Origin: Daldinia sp. FL1419
Taxonomy: Eukaryota > Ascomycota > Sordariomycetes > Xylariales > Hypoxylaceae
Reading direction: 5' to 3'
Length of the DNA stretch: 19,943 bases
Assembly: GCA_025201765.1 (NCBI GenBank)
Contig: MU623665.1
Span: 1-19,943, forward strand
Positions 9,230 through 18,789 of the stretch are shown piece by piece. The notes under the pieces were generated by a model. The model was not told where the DNA came from. It saw nothing but the letters and a program-made list of their open reading frames with translations, and did no database searches. Positions within the stretch are counted from its first letter, which is position 1; each line of letters starts with the position of its first letter. Both the position numbers and the translations under genes were made by a program.

Positions 9230-12200
9230 TTTTAAACCTTTAAAAATAAAGGGATATCAAATATTATAATTATTTAGGAACCTTATTTTAATAATGGAAG
9301 ATTAAATTATCCCTAATCTGGTAACTATAAACTAATATGATATGGCATAGATTAAATTATAATTTATATATATAAAAGAATTAACCCAAAAAATTAAAAG
9401 AAAAAAATGAATTATAATTAAATTATAATATTAATTTAAATAAAAATTAATATCCTTATTATATAGTTAATATATATAAAATTAAACTTTAATCATAAAT
9501 ATTTGTTATTATTAAAATTAATATTAAAGAATTTTTATAATATAAATATAATAATAAGAAATTTTAATATATATTATTCCTTATAAAATAAAAAGGAAAA
9601 AATATCTTAATATATTTCTGAAATCTTTAAGTTAATAATTTATTAAAACTTTAAACTTACCATAAAAATAAATATGATAATTAAGTAAATATAAGGTTAT
9701 AAAAATTTAATATTGAATTTGATATAAATAAATAAAAAATTTAAATATTTGAGATTAAAGTTTTTTAATTAGGAAGGATTTAATTATATTATTTAATATT
9801 TTAATATTATTGTATTATATCCAAATTTGGTTCAGAATCAACTTAAATTAGAAGGTTAAGCGTAAAAATATTTGGATAAAAGGTTTGTAAAAATGGAAAT
9901 ATAAAATATAAATATATCAAAAAAAATAAGTAATCTTAAAAAATTTAATAAGTATATGAATTATTTTATTAAAAAATTAAAAAAAATTGTTTTGATTATA
10001 ATCTTATATTGTATTTGGCCTGTAGTATAATTAGTGTTATAGTAGAATAATAAAATTGAAATATTTTATAAAAAGGTAAAGGAAATATGTAAATAATGGA
10101 TAAATTAAAGAATATAAAGGTATTAGGAAGTCTTCAATAAAATTTAGGTAATATTAAAGAAAGTTATAAGCAAAATTAAAAGAAATAGTTAAAAATTAAC
10201 CTTAATAAAAACTTTAAAAAATAATAAAATTTTATAGAAAATAAAAAAATAAATTAGATTATGTAGTTAATAATTTATTGAAAAAGAAAGTTTTTTAATA
10301 TTGTATTATTAATTTAATGAAAAATTATAGGTTGTAAATAAAGAGAAGAAAAGTATAGTATTAGGAAAAAGATTTTTTTTAAATTTTATAATTAATTTAT
10401 TAAATATTCTTAATTTTATCATATAATTAGAAAGATTTTGGGAAAATGAATTTAATATATTTAAAAAAATAAAATTGGAAAAAATAAAAGTAATTTTAAA
10501 AATAGTTAAATTATAAAAAATTATTAATAAAAATTTATTATTAATAAAATTCTTTAAGGCATATAGAAAATAATTATTTAAAATATTTATTATAATTATA
10601 ATGTAAAATTTTATATTTAAATATTATCTAAAAATATTCTATAAAATTATAATAATAATATTATTGAAACTTAGAAAATTTAAAGAAAAAAAGAATTTCT
10701 TAGGTATTTATAAGTTAATATTCTTTTTAAAAATTATAAATAAAATAATTAAAAAAATAATAATAAATTATATTATAAAAGTAGTAAAATAATATTGGTT
10801 ATTTTTAAAAAATTAAATAGAAAATAGATTAACCAGATCTATAGAAATAACTATTAGAATGGTAATAGAGGTTATATATGTTGTATGGTGTATTGGTATT
10901 ATAATATCATTTTTATAATTAAATATTTTAAATATTTTTAATAATATTATATTATAAAGGCTTATATATATATTATATTAAAAAGGATATTTAATATAAA
11001 TAATAAATTGGGTAAATAATTTTATAAAAAAATAAAAAATATAGTTAATCCTTAATGGTAAAAAAAATAAAACCTGTTCTTTTACCATAAGTATTTTGTA
11101 AGGTTCTTTATTATTATTTATTTTATTTATTATTTATATAATTATTTTATATAAAAAATTAAATTAAAAAGGTATTTTGATTATTGATTTTATAGATGAT
11201 ATAAATATGTTAATAATAGGATATTTTATAATTAAAAATTATATTAGATTAAAATAAGTATATAGAATGTGCCTGGATTAGGCACAGAAATATGATATAA
11301 TTTTATAATATAGAAGAATGAGTTTATATATTTTATAAAAGCCTATTAAACATTAACCATAAAAATTAAATTAAATAATATAATTATTAAACTTAAAAAA
11401 AATATTAAATTCCTTAAAATATAATTAGATAAGAAATTTAAATAAAATAAATATTTAAAAGTAATTAAAATAAAAATGGAGAAGTAATAATATATCTTTT
11501 TTAAATTAATAATATTAATATAGGGTTATAATATAACCTAAATAAAAGAAATTTATATAAAAATAATATAAAATGTAATAATATATAAAATAATAATATA
11601 ATATATTCTAAATCAAAATTATAAGATAAAAAACATTATTAAAAAATTAGGTACTATTTAATTAGCTTATTTATAGAAAATTAGTAATATATATAAAGTA
11701 ATAGAAATATTATAATTAGAAATAAAGTTGGGTTATCCCCTAATATACCTTTATTTAAATATGATAATAATGATGGTTAAATTTTATATAAATAATAAAG
11801 ATTTTAATTTTAAAATTTAAGAAATAAGATAGAAAATTTAAAAATAGGTGGAATTTTAAAGGTTTAGGAGAAGATGGGATTTCTTTGTTGTTGTTTAGGT
11901 ATTAAATATATATATTATAAAAATTAAAATTAATTAGAATATTAAATAAAAAGGATATTAATATTTTAAAGAAATTTTTTTAAATTATTAAATAAAAAGA
12001 TAAAAATAATATAAGAAAGATATTATTATATTAATAATTTGGTTATTATTTTTTAATATAAAAATTAATAATTAATATTTTAATTTATAAAAATATAAAA
12101 TATTGGTGTTATTATAAATACATATTAAGAAAATAGGATTGAAGGTTTTTTTATTTAATAAAAGGGTTCTTAGAATAAATACCCCTAGGTGTAAATATAG

Positions 12201-12480
12201 TAAAAGAAAAATAACATAATATATAATTCTTAAATATTTCAAATATATTTTAATATAAGCCCATTTTAAATGGAATTTAATCCTAAAAATTTTTTAATTA
12301 GTATAGATTATAAAAAAATGTTATCCAATCCTAATAAAGTCTTGTTAATAATCCATTAATTCCTTAAATAAGTTTAATTATTTATATATAAAATAATATT
12401 ATAATTTATCTAACATAAATATTTTTAAAAATTTCAAATTAAATAAAAAAAATTTATAATTAAATAAAAGAATATAAATA
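9230..12480 (+). pseudogene. LINE ORF2 (endonuclease and reverse transcriptase), left copy, broken
   Basis: The frame starting at 9251 reads GISNIIII*EPYFNNG. The TAG at 9275 replaces the Gln of the IQEP endonuclease motif (CAG to TAG). It continues to YIYKRINPKN, typical of the APE-type endonuclease of Tad-like LINEs. In the same frame, RT motifs follow: NKII near 10740, TRSIEITIRMVIEVIY from 10832, SFL*LNILNIFNNII near 10905-10956 (the family has LD..GAFDNVS, so catalytic Asp is now Asn), SIL*GSLLLFILF near 11084-11130, and FIDDINML at 11188-11211, with both catalytic Asp of the YxDD box intact. MCLD*A..Y follows near 11267. Later, in another frame, TPRCKYSKRKIT*YIIL (12184-12240) fits the C-terminal Cys/His motif. 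No RNase H domain was recognised. Confidence 0.8.
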
Positions 12481-12489
12481 ATAATATAT

Positions 12490-14027
12490 TAATGGGGTTC
12501 TTTAAAAGGATTATATTTACCTAAGATTATTTTACACCTATTTTAAACCATATTTATTAGAATTATCTTCCCTTATATCCACCTCCTTGTTTTCTTCCTT
12601 ATTTTTTTTAATTATATATATTAGGGAATCCTAAATAAAGGCAAATATGTTCTTAAAGGGAGGATTATATTTGTTAGGGTTTGAGCTTAAATATATTAAG
12701 AAGTTATTAAAGATCTATAATGGATCATTATCCAAAAATAATAAAGTGTTTAATATTATTTAAATTTCTTAAATAAAAAATTATTGTAATAATAATATAT
12801 ATAAATAATATGGATTATTAAAGATGAAGTAATACATATATACCTCCCTCTAAAACTAATTCTTTTATAAATCTTATATTATAATTAATAAATATTAATA
12901 GATTAGGTATAAAATAAAATTATATTGTGGAATAATTACAGCATTAGTAATATTAAAATAAATAATTTTTTTAGGATTATTAAAATATATAAAAATTGTA
13001 GATTTAATAAGCAAAAGATTAAGTATAATAAAAATAATTATTAAATATTATTAATAATTTTTAAATAAATTTTTTAAAGATTTAATAACCTTAAAAAAAC
13101 TGTAATAAAACCTTATTAATTAATTCTTGGAATTGTACCAAAAAGATATAACTACATTTTTCATATAATTTTCTATTTTTGGTAAATAAATTGTTTTTAT
13201 AATGTATAACCATATTGGGATTATAATCTTAGTGTAATATAATATTAAAATATTATATTAGATTTAAAATATTATAATAATTTTTAACAAAGGGATTAAA
13301 ATATTTGAGGAGGGTTAGTAATAAGATAAAATTGGAAAAATATTAAAATATTTATAAATATGTAAACTTTCTTTTACTTAATATAATATATATATAAAAA
13401 TAAAATAAGTTTTTTAAAATAATATTAGACCATAAATATAACAAATATAATAATATTATATTATAATATTATAAAATATAAATAAGGTATATAAAAAAGA
13501 TTAAAATTAATTGGGAAGGGTTATGAATTAGTAATACTATTTTAAGCCATTTTGGAAAATAAATATAATATTATAATATTAAAAGAAAATTATAAAAATA
13601 AAAATAAATAATGGTTTTTTATAAAAATATAAAATTATTCATATATATTTATACCCTACACAAATTGTATATACCCCAACCTTCCCCCAGAATAACCTCT
13701 TTACAATATAATAACACTTTTATTAATTATTAAAAAAAAATAATAAAATCATCTTGGATTTTGTTATTATTTTACACCTGGGCCACCGCCATATCATTTC
13801 ATATAGCTAATATTATAATATATAAAATATTTTTCTATATTAAGATTTAATTATTTCTATTAAAAGGTAAATTCCAATAAAAATATAAAATAAAACCAAA
13901 ATTATAATAATATAACTTATTTGGATAGGCAGTAGGTAGATTTTCTCCGGAACACAGTTCCTACCCAGAACAAATACCAAAAGATGGACCGGATACCTGT
14001 AATATATTTTAAGTAAATCGGGGTAGT
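12490..14027. other. AT-rich spacer with short less-mutated islands, no gene seen
   Basis: The sequence is mostly A and T with no plausible frame. It contains a possible LTR remnant (12672-12938). Two patches of more balanced composition stand out. One, at about 13650-13800, has the C-rich run CCTTCCCCCAG and CACCTGGGCCACCGCC. The other, at about 13925-14005, has TCCGGAACACAG and GGACCGGATACC. A loose hairpin (AAATAATAAAATC against GATTTTGTTATTATTT) lies near 13738-13775. No tRNA fold was recognised. Confidence 0.6.
12672..12938 (+). repeat. Possible LTR remnant (TGTTAGGG..TTACA)
   Basis: A purine-rich run AAAGGGAGGATTA (12655-12667) resembles a polypurine tract and is followed after a few bases by TGTTAGGGTTTGAGCTT, an LTR-like start. 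A TATATATAAATAATATGG stretch inside could be a TATA box. A TTACA end near 12938 would give a 267-bp LTR of Copia-like size. No partner LTR, primer binding site or pol is visible, so this is weak. Confidence 0.3.
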
Positions 14028-14052
14028 AATAAATAAATAAATAAATAAATAA
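14028..14052 (+). repeat. AAAT microsatellite, about six units
   Basis: An uninterrupted run of AAAT/TAAA units lies between the less-mutated island and the right unit-A array. LINE insertions can end in such simple repeats, but no LINE end is seen directly before it, so this link is only a possibility. Confidence 0.85.
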
Positions 14053-14053
14053 T

Positions 14054-15183
14054 TATATAATTACATTATCCTAAATTAATATTAAAATAATTAAATAAAA
14101 AAATTAATAAAAATTAATTACTAACAACAATAAGAAATATTTAAAAAGTTATATTCAATAAGAGGACAAAAAAGGCGTATATAATCATATAAAACTCTTT
14201 AAAAAAATTAATAATTCTATACTTAAAAGCTCAACTTAATCAAACACAAAACAACTTTTAAAAACCTATTTATATTAAGAAAAAGTTTGTGGAAACCTTA
14301 GAAGGGGTTATGTTATAGAGGCTAATAGGGTTTTGTAAGTTGGTTTTAATTATGTAATTACATTACCCTGGTTTATTATAATAAAGAATTTAATTTAATC
14401 AAATAAGAATTAACTATGAAAGACTTATATATACCCAAAAGAATCTTATAAAAACTTTAAAAGGGATTATTATTCAAAAATTAATAAGCTTTAGTAAAAT
14501 AAAAAATACAATATATTTATATCCTAAAAAAAATATTAAAACAATTAAATAGAAAAATTAATAAAAGTAACTACTTACCAATAATAACACAAATTAGAAA
14601 TTAAATAAATAATATATTTAATAAAAAATAAACTCATAAATTATTATAAAAATTATAAAAAAATATAATAATCTTAATAAATTTAAATTAATTAGGTAAA
14701 AGAATAACTCCTAAGGGCCTATTTATGTTTAAAGGAGTTTATAAAAATCTTAAAAGGGTTGGCTTTATGGAGGTTAATAAAATTATTCTATTATATAATT
14801 ACAATATCTTAATTTAATATTAAAGTAATTAATTAAAAGGTTAAAAAAAATAATTACTAATAATAATAATTAATATTCAAAATTATATATTCAATTAAAG
14901 ATAAAAGAAGTATATATTATTATAAAAGATCATAAAAAAAGCTAAATAAATTAATACTTAAAAACATAACTTAATTAAATAAAAATCAACTTTTACAAAC
15001 TTATATATTAAATAACAATTCTAATTAAACAATAGCTTTAATTAAACAAAAACTCTAATAATCACCTAAATACAAAGTAATTATATCCCAAAAAAGGTAT
15101 TTAAATAATTAAATAAAAGGTTAATTAATAAAGGTAATTATTAACATTAAAAAGATAAAATAGATAATATATTTAATTAAAAA
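14054..15183 (+). repeat. Right unit-A array, first part (four degenerate units)
   Basis: The same ordered words as in the left array recur. The TTAATAAAAGTAATT-type landmark lies near 14101, 14558, 14839 and 15121, so spacing is about 457, 281 and 282 bp. Three 17-mers of the minisatellite type occur near 15007-15057 (AATAACAATTCTAATTA, AACAATAGCTTTAATTA, AACAAAAACTCTAATAA). C is better preserved here than in the left array, so mutation hit mainly G on this strand. The array ends abruptly at R1. Confidence 0.7.
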
Positions 15184-15510
15184 TCTATATCTTTCTTATT
15201 TCATTAATTACACCATAATCCTAATTGACCAATCAATTCCTAAAGAAATCCCCCACACTTTTAAATATTTTTAGTTATTATACAATAACCTCCTATCAGA
15301 AATATATGTAACTTATCTTAAAAGATCATAAATTTAATTATTTTTTAAATAATATCAATTATTAATATATTTACATAAGTTTCAAATTAATATAATGAAT
15401 CAAAATGATTTAGGATTTTCTTTATGCCTTGTGCGCGTACCTATAACTTCCCATGGCGTACAACTTTTTTGGTTGAATAAGAGCTTATATTAGTAAATTC
15501 CCCTTAAAAT
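15184..15510 (+). repeat. Repeat module R1, right copy (5'-truncated)
   Basis: It aligns with 4819-5150, from TCTATATCTTTCTTATTTCA through the GCGCG word (TGTGCGCGTACCTATAACTT here, ATGCGCGCCTATGACTTC on the left) to ATTAGTAAATTCCC. The first 55 bases of the left R1, including the GGTCATGTGACC palindrome, are absent; unit-A sequence abuts instead. Most differences are transitions. Confidence 0.75.
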
Positions 15511-16950
15511 TATTTAATTAGGGTATTAAACAAAAGCTCTAATAAAACAAAAACTTTAATAGTTTTTGTAGAATATATCCTGAAATTTAGTTACCCCATA
15601 ATAAACTATATTCTAAAAAAGATATTAAAGTGATCAAATAAAAGATTAATAAAAATAACTGCTTACAATGGTAGCTAATGTTTAGGAAATAAAATAAATA
15701 ATATATTCAACAAGAAAACAAATTCATAAACTATCATAAAAGTTATAAAAAAAAAATTTTTATAGAGTTTGATTTGATTAGATAAGGATTAACCCTTAAA
15801 GGCCTATATATTAAATAAAAACTCTAATAATTCTTGTAAGATACACCCTGTATTTCAACTACCTTATAATTATTTTTTGGAAAATGTAAGTAGGTATTAA
15901 AATAATCAAATAAAATACTAATTAATAAAGGTAATTATTAATGCTTAAGAGGTAGAATAGATGATATATTTAATAAGAGAGAGAAACTATAAACTATAGT
16001 AAGAAACTATATGAAAGGTAATACTCAAAGAGCTTAACCTAATCAAACAAGAATTAACTCTTAAAGGCCTATTTACGTCTAAAAAAAACCTGTGGAAACC
16101 CTAAAAAGGTTTATTTTATGAAGGTTAATAGGGTTTTGTAAAATAACTTCAATTACGTAATTATATTACCCTAATTAACTATAATAAAAAATTTAATTTG
16201 ATTAGATAAGAATTAATTTTTAAAGGCTTATATTAAACAAAAGCTCTAATAATTAAATACGTGGTAATTATATCCCGAAAAAAGTAGTAAAATAATCAAA
16301 TAAAAGACTAATAAAAATAATTGTTTGTAATGGTAACTAACATTCAAAAGATAGAAAAAATGATATTTAATAAGAGATAAGGTCCTAAACTATTGTAAAA
16401 AGTTATAAAAAAAACTAAATAAGATGATGTTTAAGAACTTAATTTGATCAGGCAAGAATCAACTCTTAAGGGTTTATATATTAAACAGGAGTTTTAATAA
16501 CTAAATAAATACAAGGTAATTATATCCTAAAAAATGGTATTAAAATAATTGAATAAAAGCTAATAACAATAATTGTTGGTAATAATAACTGGCATTAAAA
16601 AAATAGAATAAATGATATTTATATTTAATAGGAAAGAGAAATTATAAATTATTGTAAAAAGTTATATGAAAAATGATGTTTAAAAAGTTTAATTTGATCA
16701 GATAAGAATTAACTTTTGAGGGCCTATATATTGAATATGAGTTTTAATAGTTTTAATAAAATAAGCCCTACATTTTAATTACCTTATAATAGGCCAGAGG
16801 TTGTATGAAAGAGAGTATGCAAGATGATTATATTTTGAGGAGTAGAATAAAATGATTAGGTAGAATAAATTGTTATATGTAATTGTTTGCAAATGGTAAT
16901 GATTTATAAGAGGTTATATTTAAAAAAAAGATTGAAATTATTGAATTGGT
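15511..16950 (+). repeat. Right unit-A array, second part (five degenerate units)
   Basis: Landmarks lie near 15644, 15917, 16305, 16558 and 16868 (spacing 273, 388, 253 and 310 bp). Units with the extra GGCCTATTTACGTC block occur near 16060-16170. The module order R1 then units is the same as on the left, which suggests R1 and the units belong to one composite element. All frames are broken. Base bias shifts toward C loss near 16700-17040. Confidence 0.7.
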
Positions 16951-16959
16951 GTAATGTGA

Positions 16960-17037
16960 ATATGTGGTTATAATATGTAATAAGGATATGTAATAGGAGT
17001 ATATAATATAAATATGTAGCAAGAGTACGTAATAGGA
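16960..17037 (+). repeat. 13-bp minisatellite, six copies
   Basis: Six gapless 13-mers start at 16960, 16973, 16986, 16999, 17012 and 17025. The pattern is ATATGTAATAGGA with variants such as ATATGTAATAAGG, ATATGTAGCAAGA and GTACGTAATAGGA. It sits exactly between the last direct unit of the array and an inverted unit. Confidence 0.85.
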
Positions 17038-17044
17038 GTTATTC

Positions 17045-17390
17045 TGAAGGATTTTGATAGATTTTTATAAGGTTTATACACATTTGTTTGGATATATATA
17101 GGCCTTTAAGAGTTATTTTCTTGTTTAATTAGTTTAAGTTATATATAGTTTTTCAGAGATTGTTTCCATATAGTTTTATATGAATAATATATATTCTTTT
17201 AGGCCTATAATCTTATTGTATATGTTATTATTATAGAACAGTCACATATAGTAATTTTTTTATCTAATCATTTCAATACTTTTTTCAGGATATAGTCACC
17301 TTGTATCCTCAAACTTATATAGCCTTTGGTTATTATGGGTTAATTAAAGTGTAGGGTATATTTTGCAGGAGTTATTAAAGTTTTTGTTTA
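17045..17390 (-). repeat. Unit-A copy in inverted orientation
   Basis: The reverse complement of this stretch carries the unit-A words in order: AACTTTAATAACTCCTGCA, then ATATACCCTACA, then AAGGTGACTATATCCTG, then GTATTGAAATGATTAGATA, then AAACTAATTAAACAAG, then AGGCCTATATATATCC. These match 5505-5820 of the left array. It is the only clearly inverted unit I found. On its right it meets a partial direct unit, forming a head-to-head junction near 17390. Confidence 0.7.
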
Positions 17391-17575
17391 CTATATATTG
17401 TTGTATAAAACTTTATAAAGAAATTAATCTTGTAAAATCTGAAGAGCCTGTGTTGATCAAACAAGAAAAACAATTTTTGAAAGTTTATTTATATCTAAAA
17501 GAACTATGGAAACTTAGGAGGTTTAGCTTTAAGGAAACTAATAAGGTCTTTATAAAATAACATTTATTATATAAA
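17391..17575 (+). repeat. Partial direct unit-A copy next to the LINE
   Basis: It matches the tail block of the long units: TTGATCAAACAAGAAAAACA, then TTTATTTATATCTAAAAGA, then GAAACTAATAAGGTCTTTAT (compare 5770-5885). An open frame of 65 codons passes through here. I treat it as chance survival in a repeat, not a gene, because the homologous units have stops. Confidence 0.65.
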
Positions 17576-17604
17576 TATGTTATTTTAATTTATTATAATT
17601 TAGG

Positions 17605-17650
17605 TAAATTAAAATAATAAATATAATAATAAATTTATTATTTTAATTTA
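17605..17650. repeat. Perfect 17-bp inverted repeat
   Basis: TAAATTAAAATAATAAA at 17605-17621 is the exact reverse complement of 17634-17650, with a 12-nt AT-only loop. It lies between the end of the unit-A array and the 5' edge of the right LINE. In such AT-rich DNA chance palindromes are more likely, so a role is not implied. Confidence 0.65.
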
Positions 17651-17746
17651 ATAAAATTTTTTTTTTAGTTCAAAAATTATATTTATTATTAAATATTTAA
17701 TTGATAATTATAGAATAAGAATAATTGGTTCTAGAAATAAAATTAG

Positions 17747-18630
17747 TTGCAAAGCAACCAACCCCAAAGAATTAGTAAAATTATAAACTATTATAAGCCC
17801 AAAGCCAAAAAATATAAGAAGAACCAGGACTGGATCAAAAAGGCATTCAATCAAGAAACAACCAAAGCAAATAAGGTTTTTATGGTGATAATCAAAAACT
17901 TAAAAATAATTAATTTAAAAAATATTTATATTAATTTATAGGGTTTAATAAAAATCCTTTTTAAAAAAAATTAAAATTTTTAAAATTAATCCTATATTTA
18001 AAAAATATTTAAAAACCAAATTCATAACCTTAATTGTAAAAATCAATAGATTAAATATAACTTATTAATTCTATATTAATAGGTTATTATAGAAAATTAA
18101 ATTTCACCCTTATAAATCATTTACAAAAAATATAAAAATAATATAATATTTCAAATGCTATTATTTTAGGCATATTATAAAATATTATAAGAAATAATTT
18201 AAGTATGGTAAGTGTATAGGCTTTGTTTATAAAAGGAATGATTTAATGTGTAAAATATTAAAAAATATTAGAACTGTAGTAGGGCATATGAGGTATGGAA
18301 TTTAAAGTATTTAAAAGTAATTAAATAAAAAAATATAATAAAAAATATATATATATATAAATTTAAATAATTTTAAAAAAAATAGTATTGGTTATGTTCT
18401 TAATATGTATAGTACCACATATGATAATTTTATATTAATAATTTTAAAAGAAATAAAAAGTTGTGTTTTTAATAAAGAAGAAACGTAGAGTTTTTAAAAT
18501 AAAAATGTTTTGGTTTTTTTTAAAATAATTATTGTAATAAATAATGTCCCTAAATTAGAAATAAAGATAAAAAATAAACCTTATATAAAAGTTTATTTAA
18601 AAATAAAATTTAATAATAATATTTCTTTGA
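17747..18630 (+). pseudogene. LINE ORF1, right copy, broken
   Basis: The best-preserved piece (17780-17941) reads WIKKAFNQETTKANKVF then VIIKNLKIINL in one frame, matching the pre-knuckle segment of Tad-type ORF1 proteins. After the A-run near 17955 the recognisable frame moves to the one starting at 17943: KKYLKTKFITLIVKI, then YFKCYYFRHIIKYYKK (18147-18194) and YGKCIGF (18204-18224), ending in Cys at 18249. This is two CCHC-type knuckles with several Cys/His codons turned to Tyr by transition. The frame change occurs at the same place in the left copy. Not translatable today. Confidence 0.7.
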
Positions 18631-18789
18631 TTTAAAGTTTTTTTTATTAGGAAAACCCCGCTGTGACAGTAGCTTCTAATTGGGACTATTTTAAAGAAAA
18701 TAATAGACCTTTTAAAAATATTATATAAATTATATATAAGATTATATAATTATTATAATATATTAAAATGTAAAAGAAAGTTGTTAAAT

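Larger units (their letters stand above)
7600..12490 (+). mobile_element. Nearly full-length dead LINE (Tad1/I-like non-LTR retrotransposon), left copy
   Basis: The order of recognisable parts is ORF1 (about 7740-9060, coiled coil then CCHC knuckles), ORF2 endonuclease (about 9230-9420), reverse transcriptase (about 10670-11300), RT thumb or connection (about 11260-11760) and a Cys-rich C-terminal motif (about 12180-12260). This is the layout of fungal LINEs of the Tad1 type. Endonuclease and RT motifs lie in the same frame over 2 kb despite dozens of stops, nearly all explained by C-to-T or G-to-A change. Start and end are approximate: I saw neither a clear poly-A or simple-repeat tail nor a target duplication. 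A second copy starts near 17747. Confidence 0.8.

Noticed and set aside
11700..12180. RNase H domain after the LINE reverse transcriptase
   Set aside because: I looked for the acidic TDGS-type motif and the following conserved blocks and could not find a convincing match in any frame.
13921..13990. Possible tRNA or SINE around GGCAGTAGGTAGA..CCTACCC
   Set aside because: GTAGG and CCTAC can pair, but there is no cloverleaf, no T-loop GTTCGA box and no A/B box pair.
17363..17560. 65-aa plus-strand open frame
   Set aside because: It spans the junction of an inverted and a direct repeat unit. Homologous units have stops, so it is not a conserved gene.
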